Assembly (NCBI GenBank): GCA_030653435.1
Contig: JAURZI010000141.1
Coordinates: forward strand, 62,001-126,000
From: Methylovulum sp.
Lineage (GTDB): Bacteria > Pseudomonadota > Gammaproteobacteria > Methylococcales > Methylomonadaceae
Reading direction: 5' to 3'
DNA length: 64,000 bases
The stretch's first letter is position 1. Each line of letters begins with the position of its first letter. Under the pieces are notes generated by a model. It did no database searches. It had not been told where the DNA came from and was given only the letters and a program-made list of their open reading frames with translations. The position numbers were made by a program, and so were the translations under genes. Below, in pieces: positions 55,338 through 63,821 of this stretch.

Positions 55338-55886
55338 TCACTTGCAAGGAATAGGTGCAATACTCTCGTCGATTGCGTATTTATTGGGTTCTCCCGGTTG
55401 TCCAGCCTGGATAGTGGTAAATGTTTTGTAGCCAGTGTCGTGTCCCGTTAAATCGGTCAGATTCAGCGTTAGCGCCTGATTGCTGATCCAGATGCCGGTG
55501 GTGCCGCCGACCAGTTCCGCACCGAAGTTGGAACCGCTCAAACTGATCTGCAGCTGTTTTTCATCCGACAATTGGCTGGCAATGGTGGCGGAACCGGTTA
55601 GCGGTGTAGAGTAAATATGCTCTGGGTGGGTTGCCTGTATGCCATGCTCAACGGCATCTATATGGGCAACTTTGAAAGGTGGTCTGCCGCGGGCGCGATC
55701 TACAACCATATGGAGTGTTGTTTGCCATCCGCCGGGAATGGATGTGCCGACGCTAAAGCAGTATTGTCCGCCTGTCATGAATTGCTGGGCGCTCGCCGCG
55801 TTAGCGGCAGAGGGCAATAATGCCGCCGTCATGCCGACGCTGACAAGTCCGACAATGGCAATAATGGATCGTAATGTCGTATTCAT
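55338..55886 (-). CDS. Secreted hypothetical protein
   Basis: The 182-aa protein has a clear signal peptide (residues 1-31, ending ANAAS) and a small beta-rich mature part. That part has two cysteines, one at YCFSV and one near the C-terminus (PIPCK), which could form a disulfide. GTSIPGGWQTTLHMVV and repeated short Gly/Thr strands suggest a lipocalin-like or Ig-like beta fold, but I do not recognise a family. AAGGGAG before the ATG is a strong ribosome-binding site. It stands alone on the minus strand, divergent from the pfk gene. Confidence 0.75.
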   Translation of the reverse strand: MNTTLRSIIAIVGLVSVGMTAALLPSAANAASAQQFMTGGQYCFSVGTSIPGGWQTTLHMVVDRARGRPPFKVAHIDAVEHGIQATHPEHIYSTPLTGSATIASQLSDEKQLQISLSGSNFGAELVGGTTGIWISNQALTLNLTDLTGHDTGYKTFTTIQAGQPGEPNKYAIDESIAPIPCK

Positions 55887-56167
55887 AGGTGACTCCCTTA
55901 TCGAAGAATGTGATGGGTGAGTGTTTCGATTCCAACGTCCCAGCGGTCAATTGCTGCTGATGAAATAAAAACCTTATCGAGCTTAGCTAAACGGGATGCC
56001 ATTGTCCAGCATGGAAACGGATGGCCCAAAGCCCCTATGCCCGTTTTCCCCTTCCTGATGACAGCGGTTGATGACGCATAGCCGGCATAATGCCCGCTAG
56101 AATTAAAGTAAAGGAGTATTTAAAATCGGCTACAATGAAACCCACAATAATTTTGAGATAATCAACT

Positions 56168-57157
56168 GTGAATTCTACCGTCAAAACAATTAAATCATTA
56201 GGCGTACTTTGCAGCGGGGGCGATAGTCCGGGTATGAATGCGGCTGTACGCTCTGTTGTTAGAACCGCTATCGGTCTGGGTATCGATGTTTTTGGCATTT
56301 ACAGGGGATATTCCGGGCTGTTGGAAGGCAATATCCAAAAGCTTGGTCTGGCATCGGTCAGTAATATTATCCAGCGTGGCGGGACCATTCTCGATACGTC
56401 GCGATGCCTGGAGTTTCATACGCCTGAAATTAGGCAGGAAGCTGCACACATCCTGTTTAGAAAGCGTATTGACGGCTTGATTGTTATCGGCGGGAACGGC
56501 TCTTTTGCCGGCGCAATGGAATTGCATAGGGAACACGGTATACCGGTTGTTGGCATCCCCGGCACTATTGATAATGATATTTCCGGTACGGAATACACTA
56601 TCGGCTTTAACACCGCTGTGCAGACGGCGGTTGATGCGGTGGATAAAATCAGGGATACCGCATCGGCACATGCGCGGACATTTTTAGTCGAAGTCATGGG
56701 ACATAAGTCATCCAGCATTGCATTGCAAGTTGGCGTTTGTACCGGTGCTGAGCATGTGGTTTTATCCAATCAAGCGGTTGATTACCAGAAAATCGTTAAC
56801 GATATCAAGAAAGGCGCCGAGCGTGGCAAAACCTCGTCGATAATTGTTGTCGCTGAAGGGGAAAAGGCGGGCTTGTCTTATCAAATAAAAGAAGTGCTGA
56901 TGAACCAATATGATCTTTGCGTCCATGCTTGTGTTTTAGGTCATATCCAGCGCGGAGGAAGCCCTACGGCATTAGATCGCCTGATTGCGTCAAAAATGGG
57001 TTATGCGGCAGTACACGCACTGGCGCAGGGGCAGCAGGCCCATGTTACTGCGATTAATAGCGGCGAGTTGGAAATGGTTCCACTGTCATTGTGCCTGGAG
57101 GGTAAAAATGAAACGACCGGGCCACAATTGGAGTTAATCAACGCATTGGCAATTTAA
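56168..57157 (+). CDS. pfkA: 6-phosphofructokinase, ATP-dependent type by sequence
   Basis: The enzyme phosphorylates fructose 6-phosphate in glycolysis. The 329-aa protein has GGDSPGMNAAVR (17-28), GGNGS (108-112), PGTIDND (131-137, with the catalytic Asp) and GHIQRGGSPTALDR. The Gly at the second GG(D/N)G position and the Gly of PGTIDND indicate ATP rather than pyrophosphate use; PPi enzymes carry Asp and Lys there. The usual GGDGS Asp is replaced by Asn. Translation starts at GTG (56168) with a weak ribosome-binding site. It may work with the pyruvate kinase at 53048-54943, though the two genes are not in one operon. Confidence 0.88.
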   Translation: MNSTVKTIKSLGVLCSGGDSPGMNAAVRSVVRTAIGLGIDVFGIYRGYSGLLEGNIQKLGLASVSNIIQRGGTILDTSRCLEFHTPEIRQEAAHILFRKRIDGLIVIGGNGSFAGAMELHREHGIPVVGIPGTIDNDISGTEYTIGFNTAVQTAVDAVDKIRDTASAHARTFLVEVMGHKSSSIALQVGVCTGAEHVVLSNQAVDYQKIVNDIKKGAERGKTSSIIVVAEGEKAGLSYQIKEVLMNQYDLCVHACVLGHIQRGGSPTALDRLIASKMGYAAVHALAQGQQAHVTAINSGELEMVPLSLCLEGKNETTGPQLELINALAI

Positions 57158-57372
57158 ACGATGCCTAACGGTAATAGGCTAAATCAATATTTGGTTATGA
57201 ATCCCTAAGCCGAATTCGATTTTAGGGGATAGTTCATTGGGTAGTGCATGTTGTCGGCCGTCCAATGTATTCGTTCGCCCAGTTCAGATCGTGCATCATC
57301 CATCCTATAGCATAATGGTTACAAGATTATCTAAGCCATTGTGCCCTTAGCGACAAAAGCAAAAATCATGAC

Positions 57373-57388
57373 TGTTGTGTTTGCAACA
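57373..57388. promoter_or_regulatory. NifA upstream activator site
   Basis: TGT-TGTGTTTGCA-ACA exactly fits the NifA consensus TGT-N10-ACA. It lies about 95 bp before the predicted start of transcription of nifB, a standard distance. Confidence 0.8.
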
Positions 57389-57420
57389 ATAAGCCAGTCT
57401 CGTAAAAAATACTATATATA

Positions 57421-57433
57421 AATCAATATATTA
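57421..57433. promoter_or_regulatory. IHF-like site
   Basis: AATCAATATATTA matches the IHF consensus WATCAANNNNTTR at every defined position. It lies between the NifA site and the sigma-54 promoter, where IHF bends DNA to bring NifA to the polymerase. Confidence 0.7.
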
Positions 57434-57448
57434 AATAATCATCCGACA

Positions 57449-57465
57449 TTGGCATGGCCTGTGCT
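57449..57465 (+). promoter_or_regulatory. Sigma-54 promoter of nifB
   Basis: TTGGCAT-GGCCT-GTGCT has the invariant GG and GC 12 bp apart (-24/-12). It lies 45 bp before the nifB ATG. The rest of the 352-bp gap 57158-57509 shows no other gene. Confidence 0.85.
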
Positions 57466-57509
57466 TTTACTTTGTAAACGTTGTTAACGCACAAACGAGG
57501 TCAGATGCC

Positions 57510-59000
57510 ATGCAATTACCAGTCATAACCGAAGCCCCTGCCGCCAAAAGCGGTTGTTCAGCCAGTTCCTGCGGTACCACAGAAAATCAAATGGATAGCT
57601 TGCCCGATTCGATACGGGAAAAAGTCCAGAACCATCCTTGTTATTCTGAAGACGCCCACCATTATTTTGCCCGCATGCACGTTGCCGTTGCTCCGGCCTG
57701 CAATATCCAATGTCATTATTGCAACCGCAAATATGATTGCGCCAATGAATCCCGCCCCGGTGTGGTTTCCGAATTGTTGACCCCGGATCAAGCTGTTAAA
57801 AAGACTATGGCGGTTGCGGCGACGATTCCGCAAATGACGGTGTTAGGCATCGCCGGCCCCGGCGATCCTTTAGCCAATCCTGAACGCACGTTTGAAACCT
57901 TTCGCCGCTTAAGCCAGGAAGCGCCCGACATTAAATTGTGCGTATCGACTAACGGTTTGGCTCTGCCTGATGCCGTGGAAGAATTGTCCAAACATAATAT
58001 CGACCATGTCACGATTACCATTAATACCGTTGACCCGGAAATCGGCGCAAAGATTTACCCCTGGATATTCTGGAACAACCGTCGCATTAAAGGCAAAAAA
58101 GGCGCAAAGATTCTGATCGAGCAGCAACAAAAAGGTCTGGAAATGTTGATTGCCAAAGGCATTCTGGTCAAGGTCAATTCGGTGATGATACCCGGCGTTA
58201 ACGACAAGCATCTGGCTGAAGTCAGCAAAGTGGTCAAGTCCAAAGGCGCGTTTCTGCATAATGTGATGCCGCTGATTGCCGAAGCCGAACACGGTACGTT
58301 CTATGGCGTCATGGGCCAGCGCGGGCCTACCCATGATGAGTTACAGGATTTGCAGGATGCCTGTTCCGGCGATATGAACATGATGCGCCATTGCCGCCAA
58401 TGCCGTGCCGATGCGGTCGGTTTGCTCGGTGAAGATCGCGGCGATGAGTTTACGTTGGATAAGATCGAGGAAATGGACATTGATTATCAAGCCGCTATGG
58501 AAAAACGCAAGGTGATCCATCAGGCGATACAGGCGGAAATGGACAGCAAGCGCCTGGAAAAATCACATAAAGCCGAGCAATTTAAAGCCGAACCCAAGTT
58601 GGCTACACGTCCGGTGCTAATGGCAGTGGCGACTAGCGGGCAGGGGCTTATCAACGTGCATTTCGGTCATGCCAAAGAGTTTTTGATTTATGAAGCGTCG
58701 CCGGATGGTGTGCGTTTTATCAGCCACCGTAAAGCCGACCAATATTGTGGGGGCGACAGCACCTGCGGCGACGGCGAAAGCACATTGCAACTGACTATCC
58801 GCGGCCTGGCGGGTTGCGAAGCCGTGCTGTGCTCGAAAGTCGGCTACGAACCCTGGGACATGCTGGAAGCGGCGGGCATTATGCCGAATGGTGAGCATGC
58901 GATGGAGCCTATTGAAGAAGCGGTGATGGCGGTTTACAAGGAAATGGCGGCGGCCGGCAAGCTGGATGCGATGCCTGAAAATATCAGGGCGAGCGCCTAA
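57510..59000 (+). CDS. nifB: Nitrogenase cofactor biosynthesis protein NifB
   Basis: NifB is the radical SAM enzyme that fuses iron-sulfur units with an inserted carbide into NifB-co, the precursor of all nitrogenase cofactors. The 496-aa protein has the cluster motif CNIQCHYC (Cys64, 68, 71) and flanking Cys ligands, e.g. YDC and CRQCRADAVG. A C-terminal NifX/NafY-like domain (about 370-485) starts RPVLMAVATSGQGLINVHFG. It is the long, fused form typical of proteobacteria. It heads a seven-gene nif block and has its own NifA/IHF/sigma-54 control region. Confidence 0.97.
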   Translation: MQLPVITEAPAAKSGCSASSCGTTENQMDSLPDSIREKVQNHPCYSEDAHHYFARMHVAVAPACNIQCHYCNRKYDCANESRPGVVSELLTPDQAVKKTMAVAATIPQMTVLGIAGPGDPLANPERTFETFRRLSQEAPDIKLCVSTNGLALPDAVEELSKHNIDHVTITINTVDPEIGAKIYPWIFWNNRRIKGKKGAKILIEQQQKGLEMLIAKGILVKVNSVMIPGVNDKHLAEVSKVVKSKGAFLHNVMPLIAEAEHGTFYGVMGQRGPTHDELQDLQDACSGDMNMMRHCRQCRADAVGLLGEDRGDEFTLDKIEEMDIDYQAAMEKRKVIHQAIQAEMDSKRLEKSHKAEQFKAEPKLATRPVLMAVATSGQGLINVHFGHAKEFLIYEASPDGVRFISHRKADQYCGGDSTCGDGESTLQLTIRGLAGCEAVLCSKVGYEPWDMLEAAGIMPNGEHAMEPIEEAVMAVYKEMAAAGKLDAMPENIRASA

Positions 59001-59129
59001 GGTTTATGTGGTTGGGTGAGCGGGGTAGGCTGGGTTAGCGTTGTTTGATAACCCAGCATGCCGCACCAAACACTAACGAGTAATGGGGGAGCTAGGCTGA
59101 CTTACAGTACCTTTTGCCGAATTGAATAT

Positions 59130-59150
59130 GGTACGCAGTGCGTATCCTAC
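59130..59150. repeat. TACGC-type palindromic element, family B, reversed copy
   Basis: GGTACGCAGTGCGTATCCTAC is the reverse orientation of the family B repeat. It lies between nifB and the ferredoxin gene, just before the AGGAG ribosome-binding site of the latter. Confidence 0.75.
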
Positions 59151-59163
59151 CCAGGAGTTTGTC

Positions 59164-59442
59164 ATGGCAGTAAAAATTATTGAGTCTTGCGTTAATTGTT
59201 TTGCATGCGAGCCGGTTTGTCCCAGTCAAGCGATTTATGAAGCCAAACCGCATTTTTTGGTGGACAGCAAAAAATGTACAGAATGCGAAGGTGCGTTTGC
59301 CGACTATCAATGTGCGAGCATTTGCCCAATTGAAGGCGCCATACTGAATTCGTTGGGTGAGGCGGTTAATCCGCCCGGCTCGTTAACCGGCATCCCGCCC
59401 GAAAGGATGGCGGAAGCGATGGCCGAGTTACAGGCGCATTGA
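59164..59442 (+). CDS. 2[4Fe-4S] ferredoxin of the nif block (FdxN type)
   Basis: The 92-aa protein has CVNCFACEPVCP and then CTECEGAFADYQCASICP. These are the C-x2-C-x2-C-x3-C and C-x2-C-x8-C-x3-C patterns of nifB-associated ferredoxins, which supply electrons to NifB or nitrogenase. The ATG at 59164 is chosen because AGGAG stands 6 bp upstream and Cys spacing fits; longer frames would read through a repeat element. Confidence 0.94.
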   Translation: MAVKIIESCVNCFACEPVCPSQAIYEAKPHFLVDSKKCTECEGAFADYQCASICPIEGAILNSLGEAVNPPGSLTGIPPERMAEAMAELQAH

Positions 59443-59455
59443 CAAGGCTACGGTG

Positions 59456-59878
59456 ATGGCGACGGTCTATTTCTACGAAAAAACCGGGTGCGTCAATAAT
59501 ACCCGGCAAAAAAAGCTGCTGACTGAGGCAGGCCATCGAGTCATTGCCAAAAATCTGTTGACTGAAGCATGGGAGCCTCTAAGCCTACGGGCGTTTTTTG
59601 TCGGCTTGTCGGTACGGAACTGGTTTAACTACAGTGCTCCGGCGATTAAAACCGGCGAAGTTGATCCTGAATCTTTAACTGAAACGGAAGCGTTGGCATT
59701 GATGCTGAGAGACCCGCTACTCATACGCCGTCCCCTGATGCAATCCGGTGGCCGTAAGATGGCCGGGTTTGACCAGCAACGCGTCGATGCCTGGTTAGGT
59801 TTGGCGGCAACGGATGCCCATCAGGATGTGGAAAGTTGTGTGCGGCAATCTGCACAGCGTGGCTGCGGTCATGACTAA
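59456..59878 (+). CDS. nifO: Nitrogenase-associated ArsC/Spx-fold protein (NifO)
   Basis: The 140-aa protein starts ATVYFYEKTGCVNNTRQKKLL, a thioredoxin-fold ArsC-like N-terminus with one Cys. It continues with FFVGLSVRNWFNYSAPAIK and RRPLMQSGGRKMAGFD, typical of NifO-type nitrogenase-associated proteins. NifO has been linked to molybdenum allocation to nitrogenase rather than nitrate reductase; its mechanism is unclear. It follows the ferredoxin gene and overlaps the flavodiiron gene by 8 bp. Confidence 0.88.
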   Translation: MATVYFYEKTGCVNNTRQKKLLTEAGHRVIAKNLLTEAWEPLSLRAFFVGLSVRNWFNYSAPAIKTGEVDPESLTETEALALMLRDPLLIRRPLMQSGGRKMAGFDQQRVDAWLGLAATDAHQDVESCVRQSAQRGCGHD

Positions 59879-61154
59879 GCCGCCGGTTTTAGTCGTAGAC
59901 GGCGTGCCCCAAGCGGTCGCTTTGTCTGAACGGGTGTATTGGATAGGCGCGTTGGATCCCAGCTTACGCACCTTTGACATTATCCTAAAAACCGCCAACG
60001 GCACCAGCTATAACGCGTATTTGGTGCGCGGCAGCGCTGGTGTGGCGGTCATTGATACGGTCAAGGAGAATTTTGCCGATGATTTTTTTGCCCGCCTGGA
60101 ATCGGTGGCCCGGTATGACGAAATCAGCGTCATCGTGTTAAATCATCTGGAACCCGACCATACCGGCGCCTTGCCGGAACTGATGCGTCGTGCGCCGAAT
60201 GCCCGGCTATATATTTCGCAAAAAGCCCAGTCTATGGTCAAGGCGCTGTTAAAACAGGACGATTTTGCTTTTACGCCAGTTCTGACCGGCGACCAGGTGT
60301 CTTTAGGCGACAGGACGCTGGAGTTTTTCCATACGCCTTATCTGCATTGGCCGGATACCCAATGCACTTATTTGCCTGAAGAAAAAACGCTGTTTTCCGG
60401 TGATGTTTTCGGTTGCCATTTTTGTGACAGTCGCTTGTTTAACGACGAAGTCGGCGATTTCCGGTTTTCGTTTGAATATTACTACGCGCACATCATGCGT
60501 CCGTTCAAGGATTATGTAAACCGGGCGCTGGATTTGATCGAACCCCTGCTGCCGTTGCAAAGAATAGCCCCGGCACACGGCCCGCTGTTGCGTGACCAGC
60601 CGCAACGTTATGTGCAGCGTTATCGTGAATTGTCACGCTCGGCGTTGCAAAGCGAGATTAACGAAGGCGAAAAAACCCTGTTGATTTTTTACATCAGTTC
60701 TTATGGCAACACCCGCCGCATGGCGGAAGCGATTTATGAAGGCGCAATGGCTGTGGAACACGTACGGGTGTCCTTATATGATTTGGAAGGCAGTGAAGTG
60801 GCGTCGTTTGTCGATTTGATCGAAGGTGCGGACGGCATTGTGTTCGGTACGCCGACGATTAACGGAGATGCTGTCAAGCCGGTTTGGGATTTATTGTCAT
60901 CGTTGGCGGTGATTAACCTGAAATCCAAGTTGGGCGGCGTGTTCGGCTCTTATGGCTGGACCGGGGAAGCCGTGAAAATGGTTGAAGACCGCCTGCGCGG
61001 CCTCAAGTTACGTGTCCCCATTCCGGGCTTGCGGATCAAATTAATCCCGACCGACGAAGAAATGCAGGACTGCCGTGCATTCGGCCTGGAATTGGCTCAA
61101 GAGCTGACAGGGCAGCGGCTATCCAGGGTGATTGATATGGCCGAGCTGGCGTAG
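59871..61154 (+). CDS. Flavodiiron protein (A-type flavoprotein)
   Basis: The 427-aa protein has a metallo-beta-lactamase-like di-iron domain (about 1-260) with HLEPDH (His92, Glu94, Asp96, His97). A flavodoxin domain (about 265-410) follows, with LIFYISSYGNTRRMAEAI. Such enzymes reduce O2 to water or NO to N2O. Sitting between nifO and two nif ferredoxins, it probably protects nitrogenase from O2. ATG 59871 is chosen because it overlaps the nifO stop and fits homologues; an earlier ATG lies deep inside nifO. A family B repeat overlaps its stop codon. Confidence 0.92.
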   Translation: MTKPPVLVVDGVPQAVALSERVYWIGALDPSLRTFDIILKTANGTSYNAYLVRGSAGVAVIDTVKENFADDFFARLESVARYDEISVIVLNHLEPDHTGALPELMRRAPNARLYISQKAQSMVKALLKQDDFAFTPVLTGDQVSLGDRTLEFFHTPYLHWPDTQCTYLPEEKTLFSGDVFGCHFCDSRLFNDEVGDFRFSFEYYYAHIMRPFKDYVNRALDLIEPLLPLQRIAPAHGPLLRDQPQRYVQRYRELSRSALQSEINEGEKTLLIFYISSYGNTRRMAEAIYEGAMAVEHVRVSLYDLEGSEVASFVDLIEGADGIVFGTPTINGDAVKPVWDLLSSLAVINLKSKLGGVFGSYGWTGEAVKMVEDRLRGLKLRVPIPGLRIKLIPTDEEMQDCRAFGLELAQELTGQRLSRVIDMAELA

Positions 61155-61171
61155 GGTACGCAGTGCGTGCC
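61151..61171. repeat. TACGC-type palindromic element, family B, at the flavodiiron stop codon
   Basis: GTAGGGTACGCAGTGCGTGCC starts inside the last codons of the flavodiiron gene; its TAG supplies the stop codon at 61152-61154. This suggests the element was inserted at or near the original gene end. Confidence 0.75.
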
Positions 61172-61227
61172 TTTTAATGGCCTTGCCAAAGCAGTGTCGC
61201 CCAGAGACAATTTTTTAACCACAATAG

Positions 61228-61527
<300 letters not shown>

Positions 61528-61582
61528 CAATATTTTTAACATATTCAACAATCATAAGCCCGTATCATAAAGGAGCACTATC

Positions 61583-61933
61583 ATGGCCCTGGTCACTTTT
61601 TCAAACCCTGAATATAAAGATAAAACCGTTTATGCGGTCGCGGGTAGCCATACCCAGACCTTGTTAAAACTGGCGCGCGAAAACAAAATACCTATTAATT
61701 TTGAATGCGAAGACGGCGAATGCGGCACCTGTATCGTTAAAGTCAGCAGCGTCGATAAAAAACTCGAGCGCATGGGCGGGACGTTAACGGAAAAAGAAAA
61801 ATCCGTGTTAAGACAATCCGGAAAAATCACCAAAGAAGAGATGGAGCAAGTTATCGTCGATGACTTGCCGCCACCGTGGCGGCTTGCTTGCCAGATGATT
61901 GTCAGGGATGAAGACATACTGGTTGAATATTAA
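61583..61933 (+). CDS. 2Fe-2S ferredoxin 2 of the nif block
   Basis: The 116-aa protein has the 2Fe-2S ligands in ECEDGECGTCIVKV and RLACQMIV. Between them lies an insertion of about 35 residues (LTEKEKSVLRQSGKITKEE) that makes it longer than ferredoxin 1. AAGGAGC precedes the ATG, and nifQ begins 2 bp after its stop. Electron transfer in nitrogen fixation is likely, and the exact partner is unknown. Confidence 0.9.
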   Translation: MALVTFSNPEYKDKTVYAVAGSHTQTLLKLARENKIPINFECEDGECGTCIVKVSSVDKKLERMGGTLTEKEKSVLRQSGKITKEEMEQVIVDDLPPPWRLACQMIVRDEDILVEY

Positions 61934-61935
61934 CC

Positions 61936-62508
61936 ATGTCAGCGGCGCCCCAGCTCCAGGATGAACGGGAACGGATTTATTCCCTACTGACATCAGATAC
62001 TGTCAACACGCCTAACCATAAATGGCTGGCGTGCATGATCGCGAGCTGGTGTGTGGGGCGAGGAGCGTTACCTGATTATCTGGGGCTGGAGCCCGCGCAA
62101 TTTAATGCGGTGACGGCGCGATTCCAAGGCTGCCCGATTCCACGGCAGGCCGTCTCAGGCCAGCAACTGGACTTTAGCCGGATGCTGGAAAAGGACGATC
62201 TGGTCAAGTTGTTGCAACAGTTTGCAGCCACCCAAAGCGCCGATACCGATATTATTATTGCGATTATCGTTGCCGGTTGTTTGGGTAGTGATCATTTATG
62301 GCAGGATTTAGGCCTGTGGTCACGCGCGCAGCTAAGCGCGATGTTGCAATACAATTTTCCGGCACTGGCGGCCAAGAATGACAAGGACATGAAATGGAAA
62401 AAGTTCCTGTACAAGCAGCTTTGTGAAATGGAAGGTTTGTACCTGTGCCGGGCGCCGTCGTGTGATGTTTGTATCGATTATCCAAACTGTTACGGCAAGG
62501 AGTCGTGA
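61936..62508 (+). CDS. nifQ: Molybdenum donor protein NifQ
   Basis: NifQ carries a Mo-Fe-S cluster and supplies Mo for FeMo-co assembly. The 190-aa protein ends with the diagnostic C-x4-C-x2-C-x5-C motif (Cys171, 176, 179, 185). Upstream segments GCPIPRQAVSGQ and IIAGCLGSDHLWQDLGL are typical of NifQ. It closes the nif block and is convergent with the Hsp20 gene. With NifO and the nearby ModE locus it makes Mo handling a theme of this window. Confidence 0.93.
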   Translation: MSAAPQLQDERERIYSLLTSDTVNTPNHKWLACMIASWCVGRGALPDYLGLEPAQFNAVTARFQGCPIPRQAVSGQQLDFSRMLEKDDLVKLLQQFAATQSADTDIIIAIIVAGCLGSDHLWQDLGLWSRAQLSAMLQYNFPALAAKNDKDMKWKKFLYKQLCEMEGLYLCRAPSCDVCIDYPNCYGKES

Positions 62509-62590
62509 TGGGCTGACGGTAGGCTGCAAAACCTGCCGCCAGCAGGGTCTGTCGGTTTAGTGTTTATTGAGTACCGTCAAGGCACGCCGT

Positions 62591-63028
62591 TTATTCTTCA
62601 ATTGAGACGTTGATTTTTTTAGGTTGTACCGCTTCCCGTTTGGGAATGACAATTTCCAGTACGCCATTTTTTGATTTGGCGCTAATGGCCTCGGCATTAG
62701 CGGTGTCGGGTAAGCTGAAGCGCCGGTAAAATGAACCGTAAGATCTTTCCACGCGTTTATAGCCTTCCTGCTCAGTCGTTGCTTCAGTTTTCTTTTCACC
62801 TTTGATGGTTAACACGCCATCTTCCATACTGACATCGATTTCATCCGGTTTTACGCCGGGTATATCGGCATGCAGCACAAATTTGTCATTTTCTTCTTTA
62901 ATATCGACAGCGGGCGCCCATTCTGCCGTAGCAATCGAACCATCGCCGCCGGCACCTTGATAATTGCGTTCCAGCTCTTTTTGTAATTGATTCAGTAAAC
63001 CCCAGGGTTGATAACGAACAATAGCCAT
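62591..63028 (-). CDS. Small heat-shock protein (Hsp20/alpha-crystallin family)
   Basis: The 145-aa chaperone has an alpha-crystallin domain (about 40-135) with the segments VLHADIPGVKPDEIDVSMED and GVLTIKGEK. The family signature NGVLEIVIPK lies near the end. Hsp20 proteins form oligomers that hold unfolding proteins. The ATG at 63028 has GGAGGC 5 bp upstream; a longer frame would add 13 unlikely residues. No classical CIRCE or ROSE element was recognised in the short leader. Confidence 0.94.
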   Translation of the reverse strand: MAIVRYQPWGLLNQLQKELERNYQGAGGDGSIATAEWAPAVDIKEENDKFVLHADIPGVKPDEIDVSMEDGVLTIKGEKKTEATTEQEGYKRVERSYGSFYRRFSLPDTANAEAISAKSKNGVLEIVIPKREAVQPKKINVSIEE

Positions 63029-63146
63029 AAAAGCCTCCACATACAGTAAAGTTGATAAATACCACATAAATACCGAGTTAATTCGGCATTCGCTGATAAT
63101 ATGGGGATGTCCTGTAAAATTTCAACGGGTCGGCCGGTGATTGCGT

Positions 63147-63171
63147 CCGGCCTATCTTTGCGATAGGCCGG
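63147..63171 (-). terminator. Hairpin after the secreted hypothetical gene
   Basis: Perfect 9-bp arms CCGGCCTAT / ATAGGCCGG with a 7-nt loop lie 11 bp past the stop of the 63183-63590 gene. No U-tract follows, so the terminator role is probable only. Confidence 0.5.
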
Positions 63172-63182
63172 GATTGACTGAC

Positions 63183-63590
63183 TTAGGGTGCGGTGGTATT
63201 GACGCGGTGATAGAATACCGGCGCTAAACTGTTACTGCTGCGGTCTACTTTCAACAGGTTTCCGGAGGCATCCATGTTATATATTCTGGCGCCAGCCTTG
63301 GTTTGTTCGGTGTCATAGCAATAAGTTTTGTAGTCTTCGGATGTCAGCGTCCTTCGTGCCGGTATGCCGGTACCGTTACTGATGCCTCTGCCACCATTGC
63401 ATAAGCTAAAGTAAGTGTCAAAGAGTGTCAGACTCACGCCGCCTTGTCCGTTATGGGTAATGGATAAGACCTGATGACCACCATCATCAGGGTCAACGCC
63501 TTCCCACAGTCCGGTAAACGAGTTGGCGGCCAAACCGATACTCGGCGTCGCTAGGGTCAGTATGGCAAATAACAGGTGTTTGTAATTCAT
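63183..63590 (-). CDS. Secreted hypothetical protein
   Basis: The 135-aa protein has a signal peptide (residues 1-22, ending GLAAN). A small domain starts SFTGLWEGVDPDDGGHQVLS, a pattern seen in several short bacterial secreted proteins. Two cysteines (SLCNGG and TYCYDT) may form a disulfide. No function is known to me. GGGAGG lies 5 bp before the ATG. It is upstream of the Hsp20 gene on the same strand, separated by a hairpin. Confidence 0.75.
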   Translation of the reverse strand: MNYKHLLFAILTLATPSIGLAANSFTGLWEGVDPDDGGHQVLSITHNGQGGVSLTLFDTYFSLCNGGRGISNGTGIPARRTLTSEDYKTYCYDTEQTKAGARIYNMDASGNLLKVDRSSNSLAPVFYHRVNTTAP

Positions 63591-63643
63591 AAATCCTCCC
63601 GTGTTGGTTGTTTTTATTTAAATAGTTATAAGATCGGTTTTAT

Positions 63644-63666
63644 GTAGGCACGCAACGCGCAGCCTA
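63644..63666. repeat. TACGC-type palindromic element, family B, diverged copy
   Basis: GTAGGCACGCAACGCGCAGCC is a weaker match to the family B consensus. It lies in the 231-bp spacer upstream of the secreted hypothetical gene. Confidence 0.5.
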
Positions 63667-63821
63667 TGGCAGCGCAGAAAAGCCGTAAGCGTAGTCCGGC
63701 AAAGTATACATCGTGACCTAACGGCTTCAGGGTTTTCTGGATCCGCCACCCGTTAGCAATTTTGCAGTACGGAGGTCAGTTCTCGAACGTTAAGCCATAA
63801 TCAAGCTAGAGCCCAGCTAAT

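Noticed and set aside
56168-57157. Pyrophosphate-dependent phosphofructokinase, expected in many methanotrophs
   Set aside because: PGTIDND and the second Gly of GGNGS are the ATP-type residues; PPi enzymes carry Lys and Asp there.
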